DNA of 5,826 bases from the NCBI GenBank assembly GCA_002422345.1, contig DIUL01000159.1:1-5826 (forward strand). The letters are read 5' to 3'. The notes under the pieces were generated by a model, which was not told where the DNA came from, ran no database searches, and saw only the letters and a program-made list of their open reading frames with translations. A program made the position numbers and the translations under genes. This DNA is from Acetobacteraceae bacterium UBA6159. Lineage in GTDB: Bacteria; Pseudomonadota; Alphaproteobacteria; Acetobacterales; Acetobacteraceae. Position 1 is the stretch's first letter, and each line of letters starts with the position of its first letter. Of this stretch, positions 1 to 5,826 are shown piece after piece.

Positions 1-12
1 TCGCCGTCAACC

Positions 13-61
13 GGACAGTAGTGTGTCCATATTTTATTTCCTCCCTGCGTCTTGCAGACGC
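13..61 (+). other. Two small inverted repeats upstream of the ATPase operon
   Basis: Two short perfect hairpins lie at the left edge. The first pairs GGACA (13-17) with TGTCC (24-28) and is followed by an AT-rich stretch, ATATTTTATTT (29-39). It could be a weak terminator for a gene lying to the left. The second pairs GCGTCT (47-52) with AGACGC (56-61) around a 3-nt loop and has no U-tract. Both stems are short (5 and 6 bp), so either may be chance. No clear sigma70 promoter is visible in 1-146, so the operon may be read from a promoter or gene upstream of the window. Confidence 0.2.
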
Positions 62-134
62 TTATGGCCTTGAACGATCGAGCCCCCTATAGTGGTCAAG
101 CGTCCAATGCATCACACATAACATACCAAACCAC

Positions 135-146
135 GGGGGTCACTTC

Positions 147-149
<3 letters not shown>
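135..149 (+). promoter_or_regulatory. Ribosome binding site deciding a TTG start
   Basis: GGGGG at 135-139 lies 7 nt before TTG at 147-149. An in-frame TAG at 90-92 closes the frame upstream, and there is no in-frame ATG or GTG between it and 147. The next in-frame Met is residue 95, beyond the Walker A motif. TTG at 147 is therefore the best start, and a conserved ABC N-terminus (PVLEIDNLQTHF) begins 12 residues later. Confidence 0.6.
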
Positions 150-1177
<1,028 letters not shown>

Positions 1178-1181
<4 letters not shown>

Positions 1182-2185
1182 GCGACGCCAATGCCCCGCT
1201 GATCGAGGTCACCGACCTCAAGAAGCATTTTCCGATCGTGCGCGGCCTGTTCTCGAAACTCGTCGGCCAGGTGCGCGCCGTCGACGGCGTTTCGTTCCAG
1301 ATCAAGAAGGGCGAGACGCTCGGCCTGGTTGGTGAATCCGGCTGCGGCAAATCGACTGTCGGCCGCACGATGATGAAGCTGCTGGAACCGACGGGCGGAT
1401 CGATCCGCGTGCGCGGCACCGACATCACGGAACTGACGGGGCAGGAGATGATGCCCTATCGCCAGCAGATGCAGATGATCTTCCAGGATCCCTACGCATC
1501 GCTGAATCCGCGCATGACAGCGGGCGATATCGTGGGCGAACCCCTGATCATCCACAACGTCGCGAACCGCACAGAGCGGCGGGATCGCGTGTCATGGCTG
1601 TTCCAGCGCGTCGGTCTGCGGCCGGATCAGATGTATCTCTACGCGCATGAATTCTCGGGCGGGCAACGGCAGCGCCTGGGCATTGCCCGCGCGCTGGCGC
1701 TGAACCCGCAGTTGATCGTGGGCGATGAACCGGTTTCCGCACTCGACGTCTCGATCCAGGCGCAGATCATCAACCTGCTGATGGACCTCCAGGACGAGTT
1801 CGAACTGTCCTATCTTTTCGTCGCCCATGACCTCGCGGTGGTGGAACATATCAGCCACCGGGTCGCGGTCATGTATCTGGGCCGGATTGTCGAAATGACC
1901 GACAAGACCAGCCTGTTCGAGATGCCGCTGCATCCCTACACCGAGGCGCTTCTCTCGGCTGTGCCGATCCCGAAGGCCGGGGCGCGCAGCCGCAAGCGGA
2001 TGATCCTAACGGGCGATGTGCCGAGCCCGATCAATCCGCCGACGGGGTGTCATTTCCATACGCGGTGTCCGTACGCGGTGGCGCGCTGCCGGGAAGAAGT
2101 ACCTGTTCTGCGGGAAGTGGCGCAGGGGCATCTGGTGTCATGCCATCTGCATGACGCGGGGGTGAAATTCCCGCTCGCCGCGTAG
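1178..2185 (+). CDS. Peptide ABC importer ATP-binding subunit, DppF/OppF type
   Basis: Second cytoplasmic ATPase of the same importer, expected to form a heterodimer with the DppD-like protein. The 335-aa product has Walker A GESGCGKS (52-59), Q-loop Gln103 (FQDPYASLNP), signature FSGGQ (159-163), Walker B LIVGDEP (179-185), D-loop ALD (188-190) and switch His217. The insert after strand 1 (FPIVRGLFSKLVGQVRAVDG) is typical of the F-type subunit. The C-terminal extension carries Cys291, Cys297, Cys304 and Cys322. The frame is open back to 1049, but ATG at 1178 is chosen because it has a ribosome binding site (ATGGGAG, 1164-1170), forms the 4-nt ATGA overlap with the gene before it, and begins just before the conserved LIEVTDLKKHF. 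The gene ends 12 nt before a hairpin region shared with the convergent permease genes. Substrate is unknown. Confidence 0.95.
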
Positions 2186-2191
2186 CGCAAC

Positions 2192-2221
2192 AAAAAAGGG
2201 GCCGGGATTGCTCCCGGCCCC
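2192..2221 (-). terminator. Intrinsic terminator for the leftward permease operon
   Basis: GGGGCCGGGA (2198-2207) pairs perfectly with TCCCGGCCCC (2212-2221) around a TTGC loop. Read leftward, the stem is followed by six U residues (complement of A2192-2197), the classical intrinsic terminator shape. Read rightward there is no U-tract after it, so it should mainly stop transcripts coming from dppC. Confidence 0.8.
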
Positions 2222-2228
2222 CATCAGG

Positions 2229-2263
2229 CAAAACGGCCATCCCCAGGGATGGCCGTTTTGTTT
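2229..2263. terminator. Symmetrical, probably bidirectional terminator
   Basis: A 14-bp perfect stem (2229-2242 with 2247-2260) encloses a CCAG loop. Its outer arms are AAAA and TTTT, so either strand gives a GC-rich stem ending in U residues. Rightward the tail is UUUUGUUU, making this the terminator for the dppDF-like operon. Leftward it starts 2 nt after the dppC stop codon and is the first of two tandem terminators. Confidence 0.8.
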
Positions 2264-3180
2264 CAGCGCGCGCCCACCGCTCCGCGCAGCCGCGGGTCCA
2301 GCATGTCGCGGATGCCGTCGCCCAGCAGATTGAACGCCAGCACGGTCAGCGTGATCGCCGCACCGGGGAACAGCACCAGCCACCACGGCGGCACCAATCC
2401 GGCGTTCAGCGAGTCGGACAGCATGTTGCCCCAGGTCGGCGTGGGCGGAGGAATGCCGACGCCCAGAAAGCCCAACGCGGCCTCGATGATGATGGCAACG
2501 CCAAGATGCGTGGTGGCCAGGATCAGGTAGGGCGCGATGCATTGCGGCAGGATGTGGCGGAACATCAGCCGCTTGTTGGATGCTCCGAGACTTCGCGCCG
2601 CCTCCACATACGCCATTTCCTTCAGCGACAGCACGACCGAGCGGATGACGCGACCGCCAAAGGGAATGCGGGTGATGGCGATCGCAACGATCACGGTCCC
2701 GGTGCCCGCGCCCAGCGCCATGGCGATCGCCATCGCCAGGATCAGGTCGGGGAACGACTGGAGGAACTCGATGATGCGCTGGCTGAAGATGTCGAACCGG
2801 CCGCCGAAATAGCCGCTCGCCAGACCCCACAGGCAGCCCAGCGTGGTTCCGAGCAGCACGGCCATGAAGGCGACCAGCAACGACGTCTGGCTGCCATGAA
2901 TCACGCGGCTCAGCGTGTCGCGGCCGATCTGGTCGGTGCCGAACCAGGCGAGTTCGTTCGGTGGCTTGCCCATCAGTCGGAAATTCGCCGCCAGCGGGTC
3001 CTTGGGCGCGATGAATGGGGCGAACAGCGCGACCAGGACGATGATCAGCGCGATCACGCCCCAGAAGAAGGACAGCGGCGACTTGCGGGCAAAGGTCTTC
3101 AGGCCCTTGATCGTCCGCGACAGCAGCGATGGCGGCGCGACGGTGACCACCGGAACGGAGGAAGGAGACGTGGCGCTCAT
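2263..3180 (-). CDS. Peptide ABC importer permease, DppC/OppC type
   Basis: Inner-membrane permease forming half of the translocation channel with the DppB-like protein. The 305-aa product has a polar cytoplasmic N-terminus, TM1 at about 38-57, and the family motif FGTDQIGRD (80-88) in the first periplasmic segment. Further hydrophobic segments lie near 99-124, 146-170, 210-224, 226-243 and 265-288. The EAA coupling loop, which docks on the ATPases, is at 193-212 (EAARSLGA...RHILP). The C-terminal LGDGIRDMLDPRLRG is typical of DppC. The ATG overlaps the dppB-like stop by 4 nt (ATGA), and GAGGA lies about 10 nt upstream of it, so translation is coupled. The stop codon is followed within 2 nt by a terminator stem. 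Length and motifs are normal; substrate is not determinable. Confidence 0.95.
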   Translation of the reverse strand: MSATSPSSVPVVTVAPPSLLSRTIKGLKTFARKSPLSFFWGVIALIIVLVALFAPFIAPKDPLAANFRLMGKPPNELAWFGTDQIGRDTLSRVIHGSQTSLLVAFMAVLLGTTLGCLWGLASGYFGGRFDIFSQRIIEFLQSFPDLILAMAIAMALGAGTGTVIVAIAITRIPFGGRVIRSVVLSLKEMAYVEAARSLGASNKRLMFRHILPQCIAPYLILATTHLGVAIIIEAALGFLGVGIPPPTPTWGNMLSDSLNAGLVPPWWLVLFPGAAITLTVLAFNLLGDGIRDMLDPRLRGAVGAR

Positions 3181-4133
3181 TGCAGACGGATCCTCGGATC
3201 GAGCCAGGCGATGGCAAGGTCGACGACGATGTTCAGGACGACGAACACGCAGGAATAGATGAACACGAGGTTCTGCATGACAAAGATGTCACGTTCGCTG
3301 ACCGCGGTGAACATCGCATAGCCCAGTCCGGGCGTGCCGAACGCGCGCTCGACGGGGATGGAACCGGCGAGCACGAAGCCCAGCAGGATGCCCGACAGGG
3401 TGATGACGGGCAGCATGGCGTTCGGCAATGCATGGATCGCGATCACCATGCGGGAGTTCAGGCCCTTGGCGCGGGCGGTGCGGACATAGTCCTCCCGGAT
3501 CACTTCCAGCAGGCTGGACCGCGCCATGCGCGCGATATAGGCCGCCTGGCCGAGGCCGAGGACCACCGCGGGGCCGATGACGATCTGGAGGTTGGTCCAG
3601 GGATCGACGGACAGCGGCACGTTGGTCAGCGGCGGGCGGTAGCCGAACCAGAACAGCATCGCCAGGATCGTCAGCATGCCGAACCAGAAGCCTGGGACGG
3701 CGAGAAACAGGATGCTGAGGAAGCGGACGATGTTGTCGGCGATGCTGTTTGGCTTCAGCGCGCTGATCAGGGCGACGGGAATGCCGATCACCCAGGACAG
3801 GATCACCGACAGGATGGCGATCTCGGCCGTCAGCGGGCCGCGGCGGGCGATCATTTCGGCCACGCTCTCGGACCGGAAGAAGGATCGGCCGAAATCACCG
3901 GCCAGGATGTCCTTCACCCAGTTGAGATATTGCAACCACAGAGGATCGCTGAGGCCCAGCGCCTTCATGTAGCCTTCGCGGTCGGCTTCCGAGAGCTTGG
4001 TGAAGCCGTCGGCGCCGAAGATCGCCACCAGCGGATCGCCCGGCAGGATGCGCAGCACGACGAAGACCAGGATTGATACGGCTATGACCGTGATCACCCC
4101 GAAGATGAGGCGACGGATGATATAGGTGTACAT
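3177..4133 (-). CDS. Peptide ABC importer permease, DppB/OppB type
   Basis: Inner-membrane permease partner of the DppC-like subunit. The 318-aa product opens with the classical DppB N-terminus (IIRRLIFGVITV, TM1 about 9-29, then LRILPGDP) and the periplasmic GDFGRSF motif (79-85). Hydrophobic segments follow near 102-124, 137-163, 184-202, 240-259 and 286-310. The EAA-like coupling loop is at 216-242 (YVRTARAKGL...ALPNAMLP), followed by VERAFGTPGLG (261-271) and a C-terminal LDPRIR. An in-frame TGA at 4137-4139, two codons upstream, forces the start to ATG 4131-4133 or later. The Shine-Dalgarno there is poor, which is odd for the first gene of an operon, and a possible leader ORF ends just upstream. 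The gene runs toward the dppDF-like pair rather than with it. Family certain, substrate unknown. Confidence 0.95.
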   Translation of the reverse strand: MYTYIIRRLIFGVITVIAVSILVFVVLRILPGDPLVAIFGADGFTKLSEADREGYMKALGLSDPLWLQYLNWVKDILAGDFGRSFFRSESVAEMIARRGPLTAEIAILSVILSWVIGIPVALISALKPNSIADNIVRFLSILFLAVPGFWFGMLTILAMLFWFGYRPPLTNVPLSVDPWTNLQIVIGPAVVLGLGQAAYIARMARSSLLEVIREDYVRTARAKGLNSRMVIAIHALPNAMLPVITLSGILLGFVLAGSIPVERAFGTPGLGYAMFTAVSERDIFVMQNLVFIYSCVFVVLNIVVDLAIAWLDPRIRLQ

Positions 4134-4136
4134 CGC

Positions 4137-4202
4137 TCAGCCAACCATGAACTGGTTTGCCGGTGCCGCGGTACATAGATGGCAGACGAGGCGAGCCCGC
4201 AC
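4137..4202 (-). CDS. Possible 21-codon leader ORF before the permease genes
   Basis: Reading leftward, GGGAGG (4219-4214) precedes a GTG (4202-4200) by 11 nt and opens 21 codons ending in TGA (4139-4137). That stop lies 3 nt before the dppB-like ATG, in the same frame. The predicted peptide is MRARLVCHLCTAAPANQFMV plus Gly; I recognise no family. The strong Shine-Dalgarno here, against a weak one at dppB, suggests re-initiation after this peptide. Against it: spacing is slightly long, the start is not ATG, and short ORFs are common by chance in GC-rich DNA. Confidence 0.25.
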   Translation of the reverse strand: MRARLVCHLCTAAPANQFMVG

Positions 4203-4229
4203 GATGAACCAATCCTCCCGTTTTTCTGA

Positions 4230-4249
4230 CCTGCCATTGAACCGGCAGG
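4230..4249. promoter_or_regulatory. 20-bp dyad, possible operator
   Basis: CCTGCC (4230-4235) and GGCAGG (4244-4249) form a perfect inverted repeat with an 8-nt spacer. The spacer contains the proposed -10 hexamer of the leftward promoter. The position and roughly two-turn length suit a dimeric repressor, but no regulator gene is in the window and no known consensus is recognised. Read leftward as RNA it has no U-tract after it, so it is not a terminator of the SDR gene. Confidence 0.25.
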
Positions 4250-4263
4250 CTGGTGAGCGTCAA
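4236..4263 (-). promoter_or_regulatory. Candidate sigma70 promoter for the permease operon
   Basis: Leftward, TTGACG (4263-4258) matches the -35 consensus at five of six positions. After a 16-nt spacer comes TTCAAT (4241-4236), matching the -10 consensus at four of six. Transcription would start near 4229, about 95 nt before the dppB-like ATG, leaving a leader that includes the GGGAGG site at 4219-4214. This is inferred from hexamers alone. Confidence 0.35.
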
Positions 4264-4332
4264 CCCTAACCGAGGTTCACGCCGGATGCGAGCGCCCTGA
4301 CACGAATTATCCGTTATTGCGTTCGATTGGTA

Positions 4333-5082
4333 TCACAGCATCACCGTTCCGCCATCGACAGCGATGGTCTGACCGGTGACGAAGCGGCTGCCATCGCCCA
4401 GAAGCCACATCACGGTTCCCGCGAGGTCGGCGGGTTCCAGCGTGCGCTGGATCGACTGGCCGGATCGGATCACGTCGAGGCCGCGTTCGTATTTCTCTCC
4501 TAGGAATTCTACCGTGCCTTCCGTCATGACGGCCGAGGGGGCAAGCGCATTGACGCGGATGTTGTCACGACCGAGTTCGCGGGCCAGGCCCCGGGTCAGG
4601 CCGATGACCGCGGCCTTGGAGGTCGTGTAGTGCAGGGCGAATGGCATGCCGTAGGTCGCGGCGAGGGAGGCGATGTTGACGATCGAGCCTCCGCCGGACT
4701 GGCGCATCGCCGGCACGACCGCCTTGCAGCAGTTCCAGATGCCCTTGACGTTGACCGTCATGGCGGCGTCCCAGTCGGCTTCGGCGATCTGGTTGAAGCG
4801 GCCGCCGCGCAGCGAGCCATAAAGGGCGGCGTTGTTGACCAGGCCGTCGATGCGGCCGAACCGCGCCATCGCCTGTTCGGCCATGGAGTCGGCGGACAGG
4901 ACGTCGGCGACATCCAGGCACACCCCGATCGCGCCATTGCCGGCGAGCGCCACGGCCTTGGCGCAGTCATTGACGTCGCCGGCGACGATATGGGCGCCGG
5001 CCTCGCCCAGGGCGCGGGCGTATTCCAGGCCGAGGCCACGCGCGGCCCCCGTGATCAGGATGACCTTCCCGGCGATGCTCAT
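4333..5082 (-). CDS. Short-chain dehydrogenase/reductase (classical SDR, FabG-like)
   Basis: Soluble NAD(P)-dependent oxidoreductase of 249 aa, the normal length for a classical SDR. It has the Rossmann motif TGAARGLG (11-18), Asp36 at the end of strand 2 (AGDVND), which usually favours NAD over NADP, Asp57 (LDVAD), NNAA (83-86), and the catalytic set Asn111, Ser139, Tyr152 and Lys156 (YTTSK). The C-terminus has RVNALAPSAVMTEG and FVTGQTIAVDGG, both typical of the family. The frame stays open to 5163, but the ATG at 5082 is chosen because AAGGGAG (5097-5091) sits 8 nt upstream and the family core IAGKVILITGA begins at once. The substrate cannot be read from the sequence. The gene lies 199 nt upstream of the permease pair on the same strand, with no terminator seen between them, so read-through is possible, but a functional link is not shown. 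Confidence 0.93.
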   Translation of the reverse strand: MSIAGKVILITGAARGLGLEYARALGEAGAHIVAGDVNDCAKAVALAGNGAIGVCLDVADVLSADSMAEQAMARFGRIDGLVNNAALYGSLRGGRFNQIAEADWDAAMTVNVKGIWNCCKAVVPAMRQSGGGSIVNIASLAATYGMPFALHYTTSKAAVIGLTRGLARELGRDNIRVNALAPSAVMTEGTVEFLGEKYERGLDVIRSGQSIQRTLEPADLAGTVMWLLGDGSRFVTGQTIAVDGGTVML

Positions 5083-5109
5083 GGCCTGTTCTCCCTTGGG
5101 TTGGGTGCA

Positions 5110-5137
5110 GCGATACAACGGGAGAAAGAAGGGGCAA
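5110..5137 (-). promoter_or_regulatory. Weak candidate promoter for the SDR gene
   Basis: Leftward, TTGCCC (5137-5132) and TATCGC (5115-5110) are spaced by 16 nt. Matches are four of six and three of six to the sigma70 consensus; the TTG(A/C)C core is common in alphaproteobacterial promoters. A start near 5103 would give a leader of about 20 nt, enough for the AAGGGAG site at 5097-5091. Tentative. Confidence 0.2.
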
Positions 5138-5181
5138 AGTCGGGTCGTCGATTCTCCTGGCAATTGCTGGCGAAGGCTCGT

Positions 5182-5196
5182 ATATGGGTCTCATAT
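5182..5196. repeat. Short AT-rich dyad between the divergent SDR and csp genes
   Basis: ATATG (5182-5186) and CATAT (5192-5196) form a perfect inverted repeat with a 5-nt spacer (GGTCT). It stands out as AT-rich in a GC-rich region, near the middle of the 238-nt divergent gap. It could be a regulator site or part of a promoter for csp, but no matching -35 is seen and the arms are short. Confidence 0.2.
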
Positions 5197-5280
5197 CGGC
5201 GCTTTTCGCTTTCGGGCTGCTCACTGTCTTCCGCGACTCTATCGCAGCTCAGTGCTCTCAAAACGGAACAGTGTTATCGG

Positions 5281-5311
5281 CCCGCATCGTGCGGGTCCCC
5301 GGTATTTGGGA
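5281..5311 (+). promoter_or_regulatory. Structured csp leader with possible masked ribosome site
   Basis: Two adjacent hairpins can form just upstream of the csp ATG. The first is a perfect 6-bp stem, CCCGCA (5281-5286) with TGCGGG (5290-5295), around a TCG loop. The second starts at the next base: TCCC (5296-5299) can pair with GGGA (5308-5311), which is most of the Shine-Dalgarno GGGAG (5308-5312). The ribosome site lies 8 nt from ATG 5321. The arrangement recalls temperature-responsive csp leaders, but the 4-bp second stem is weak and the role is inferred. Confidence 0.35.
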
Positions 5312-5320
5312 GTACATACT

Positions 5321-5527
5321 ATGGCGACAGGTACAGTGAAGTGGTTCAACGGAACCAAGGGCTATGGCTTCATCCAGCCCGACGACGGCTCCAAGGATGT
5401 GTTCGTGCACATCTCCGCCGTTGAGCGTGCCGGCATGGGCACCCTGAGCGAAGGCCAGAAGGTCAGCTTCGACCTTCAGCGTGGCCAGCAAGGCAAGATG
5501 TCCGCGGACAACCTGAAGAACGCCTAA
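5321..5527 (+). CDS. cspA: Cold-shock protein, CspA family
   Basis: Small single-stranded nucleic-acid-binding protein acting as an RNA chaperone in the cytoplasm, usually aiding translation at low temperature or in stationary phase. The 68-aa product is one complete cold-shock domain: GTVKWFN (4-10), RNP1 KGYGFI (13-18), RNP2 DVFVHI (26-31) and the closing strands GQKVSFDLQRG (45-55) and SADNL (61-65). The exposed aromatic residues Trp8, Phe9, Tyr15, Phe17, Phe28 and His30, which stack on bases, are all present. The ATG at 5321 is fixed by the invariant N-terminus and by GGGAG 8 nt upstream. The frame is open far upstream, but that stretch does not resemble protein. A second small gene begins 52 nt downstream on the same strand. 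Family is certain; cold induction is not shown, since many csp paralogues are not cold-induced. Confidence 0.95.
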   Translation: MATGTVKWFNGTKGYGFIQPDDGSKDVFVHISAVERAGMGTLSEGQKVSFDLQRGQQGKMSADNLKNA

Positions 5528-5537
5528 CGCGTCGTCC

Positions 5538-5561
5538 TGGCGCCGCGGCCACGCGGCGCCA
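5538..5561 (+). other. GC-rich hairpin between csp and the small downstream gene
   Basis: TGGCGCCGCG (5538-5547) pairs perfectly with CGCGGCGCCA (5552-5561) around a GCCA loop, giving a 10-bp stem starting 10 nt after the csp stop. No U-tract follows on either strand, so it is a poor intrinsic terminator. It is more likely to be a 3' stabilising or partly attenuating element in a two-gene transcript. The next ribosome site starts 6 nt beyond it. Confidence 0.6.
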
Positions 5562-5579
5562 TCGACCGGGAGGCAAGTT

Positions 5580-5786
5580 ATGGCATTGCACAAATACAAG
5601 ATCGGTCAGACCGTCATCCTGACCCCGAACCGACAGGACGGGGAGGCACCACCGGGTGCCTATACGGTGCAGCGCCTTCTACCCGTCGAGGGGGCTTCGG
5701 TTCCATACCGGATTCGGAACTCCCGCGACGGTCACGAGCGAGTCGTGACACAAGAACGGCTGAGCGCGGCGCCAGGCTGGTCCTGA
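5580..5786 (+). CDS. Small conserved-type protein of unknown function, downstream of csp
   Basis: A 68-aa basic protein with no signal peptide, membrane segment or cysteine. Its pattern resembles small uncharacterised alphaproteobacterial proteins I recall: YKIGQTV (6-12), then G-x-Y-x-V leading to QRLLPVE (31-37), YRIR (43-46) and HERVV (52-56) followed by E59 and L61. The alternating short beta-type stretches suggest a compact SH3-like barrel, but that is inference. The start is well supported: GGGAGG (5568-5573) lies 6 nt before ATG 5580. The gene is 52 nt after the csp stop with no terminator-type U-tract between, so co-transcription is likely. The basic character and the pairing with a nucleic-acid chaperone would fit an RNA- or ribosome-related role, but no function is established. 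Codon use matches its neighbours. Confidence 0.8.
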   Translation: MALHKYKIGQTVILTPNRQDGEAPPGAYTVQRLLPVEGASVPYRIRNSRDGHERVVTQERLSAAPGWS

Positions 5787-5826
5787 GCGTCGTACCAGAC
5801 ACTAAGGCAACGCCCAAAATCTATCG

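Noticed and set aside
88..93. TATAGT as a -10 for the ATPase operon
   Set aside because: The nearest -35-like TTGAAC lies only 12 nt upstream, too close, and nothing suitable is found at 16-18 nt.
2138..3217. Long leftward reading frame (359 codons) overlapping the DppC-like gene in another frame
   Set aside because: Its translation is rich in Arg, Pro, Gly and His with no recognisable family, as expected of a GC-rich shadow. The overlapping frame is an unmistakable permease.
2506..3258. Rightward frame (250 codons) antisense to the DppC-like gene
   Set aside because: Same shadow composition (Arg, Gln, Asp, His), no domain, and it would cross the junction of the two permease genes.
3180..4076. 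Long rightward frame (298 codons) antisense to the DppB-like gene
   Set aside because: The product is a low-complexity Asp/Gly/His/Gln-rich string typical of the reverse strand of a GC-rich gene. I see no separate ribosome site or family motif.
4306..4311. GATAAT on the minus strand as a -10 element
   Set aside because: It matches -10 well, but no acceptable -35 lies 16-18 nt upstream. The TTGACG/TTCAAT pair at 4236-4263 is better.
5083..5163. N-terminal extension of the SDR by 27 residues
   Set aside because: The extra residues are not SDR-like, they cover the AAGGGAG ribosome site, and the start at 5082 gives the standard family length.
4630..5424. Rightward frame (264 codons) antisense to the SDR gene and running into csp
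   Set aside because: It overlaps both the SDR and the csp coding regions in the wrong frames and has no family features.

Overview
This 5.8 kb window is GC-rich chromosomal DNA with strong G/C bias at third codon positions. It looks alphaproteobacterial: the cold-shock protein sequence, the small YKIGQ...LLPVE...YRIR...HERVV protein behind it and the style of the peptide-transporter proteins all fit, but I cannot place the genus. I see no phage, insertion-sequence, CRISPR, tRNA or rRNA signature. The content is mostly ordinary metabolism and transport, and I found no convincing new multi-gene system.

Left and centre (147-4133): the four membrane and ATPase subunits of one Dpp/Opp-type peptide ABC importer, split into two convergent gene pairs. 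The two ATPase genes (DppD-like 147-1181, DppF-like 1178-2185) run rightward and overlap by ATGA. The two permease genes (DppB-like 3177-4133, DppC-like 2263-3180) run leftward and also overlap by ATGA. The tails meet at 2186-2262, which holds two strong hairpin terminators. One ends leftward transcripts; the other is nearly symmetrical and can serve both directions. No periplasmic substrate-binding protein gene is in the window, so the transported substrate cannot be named.

Middle right (4134-5082): a 199-nt gap upstream of the permease pair carries a possible leftward promoter, a 20-bp dyad over its -10 element, and a possible 21-codon leader ORF that stops 3 nt before dppB. To its right lies a leftward short-chain dehydrogenase/reductase gene (4333-5082) with an intact NAD-type Rossmann motif and catalytic Ser-Tyr-Lys. 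Its substrate is unknown, and nothing in the sequence ties it to the transporter.

Right end (5083-5826): a divergent intergenic region, then a CspA-family cold-shock gene (5321-5527) whose leader can fold into two adjacent hairpins, the second covering the Shine-Dalgarno site. A 10-bp GC-rich hairpin without a U-tract separates it from a 68-aa gene of unknown function (5580-5786). That gene has a strong ribosome binding site and is probably on the same transcript. This pair and the csp leader are the parts most worth a second look.
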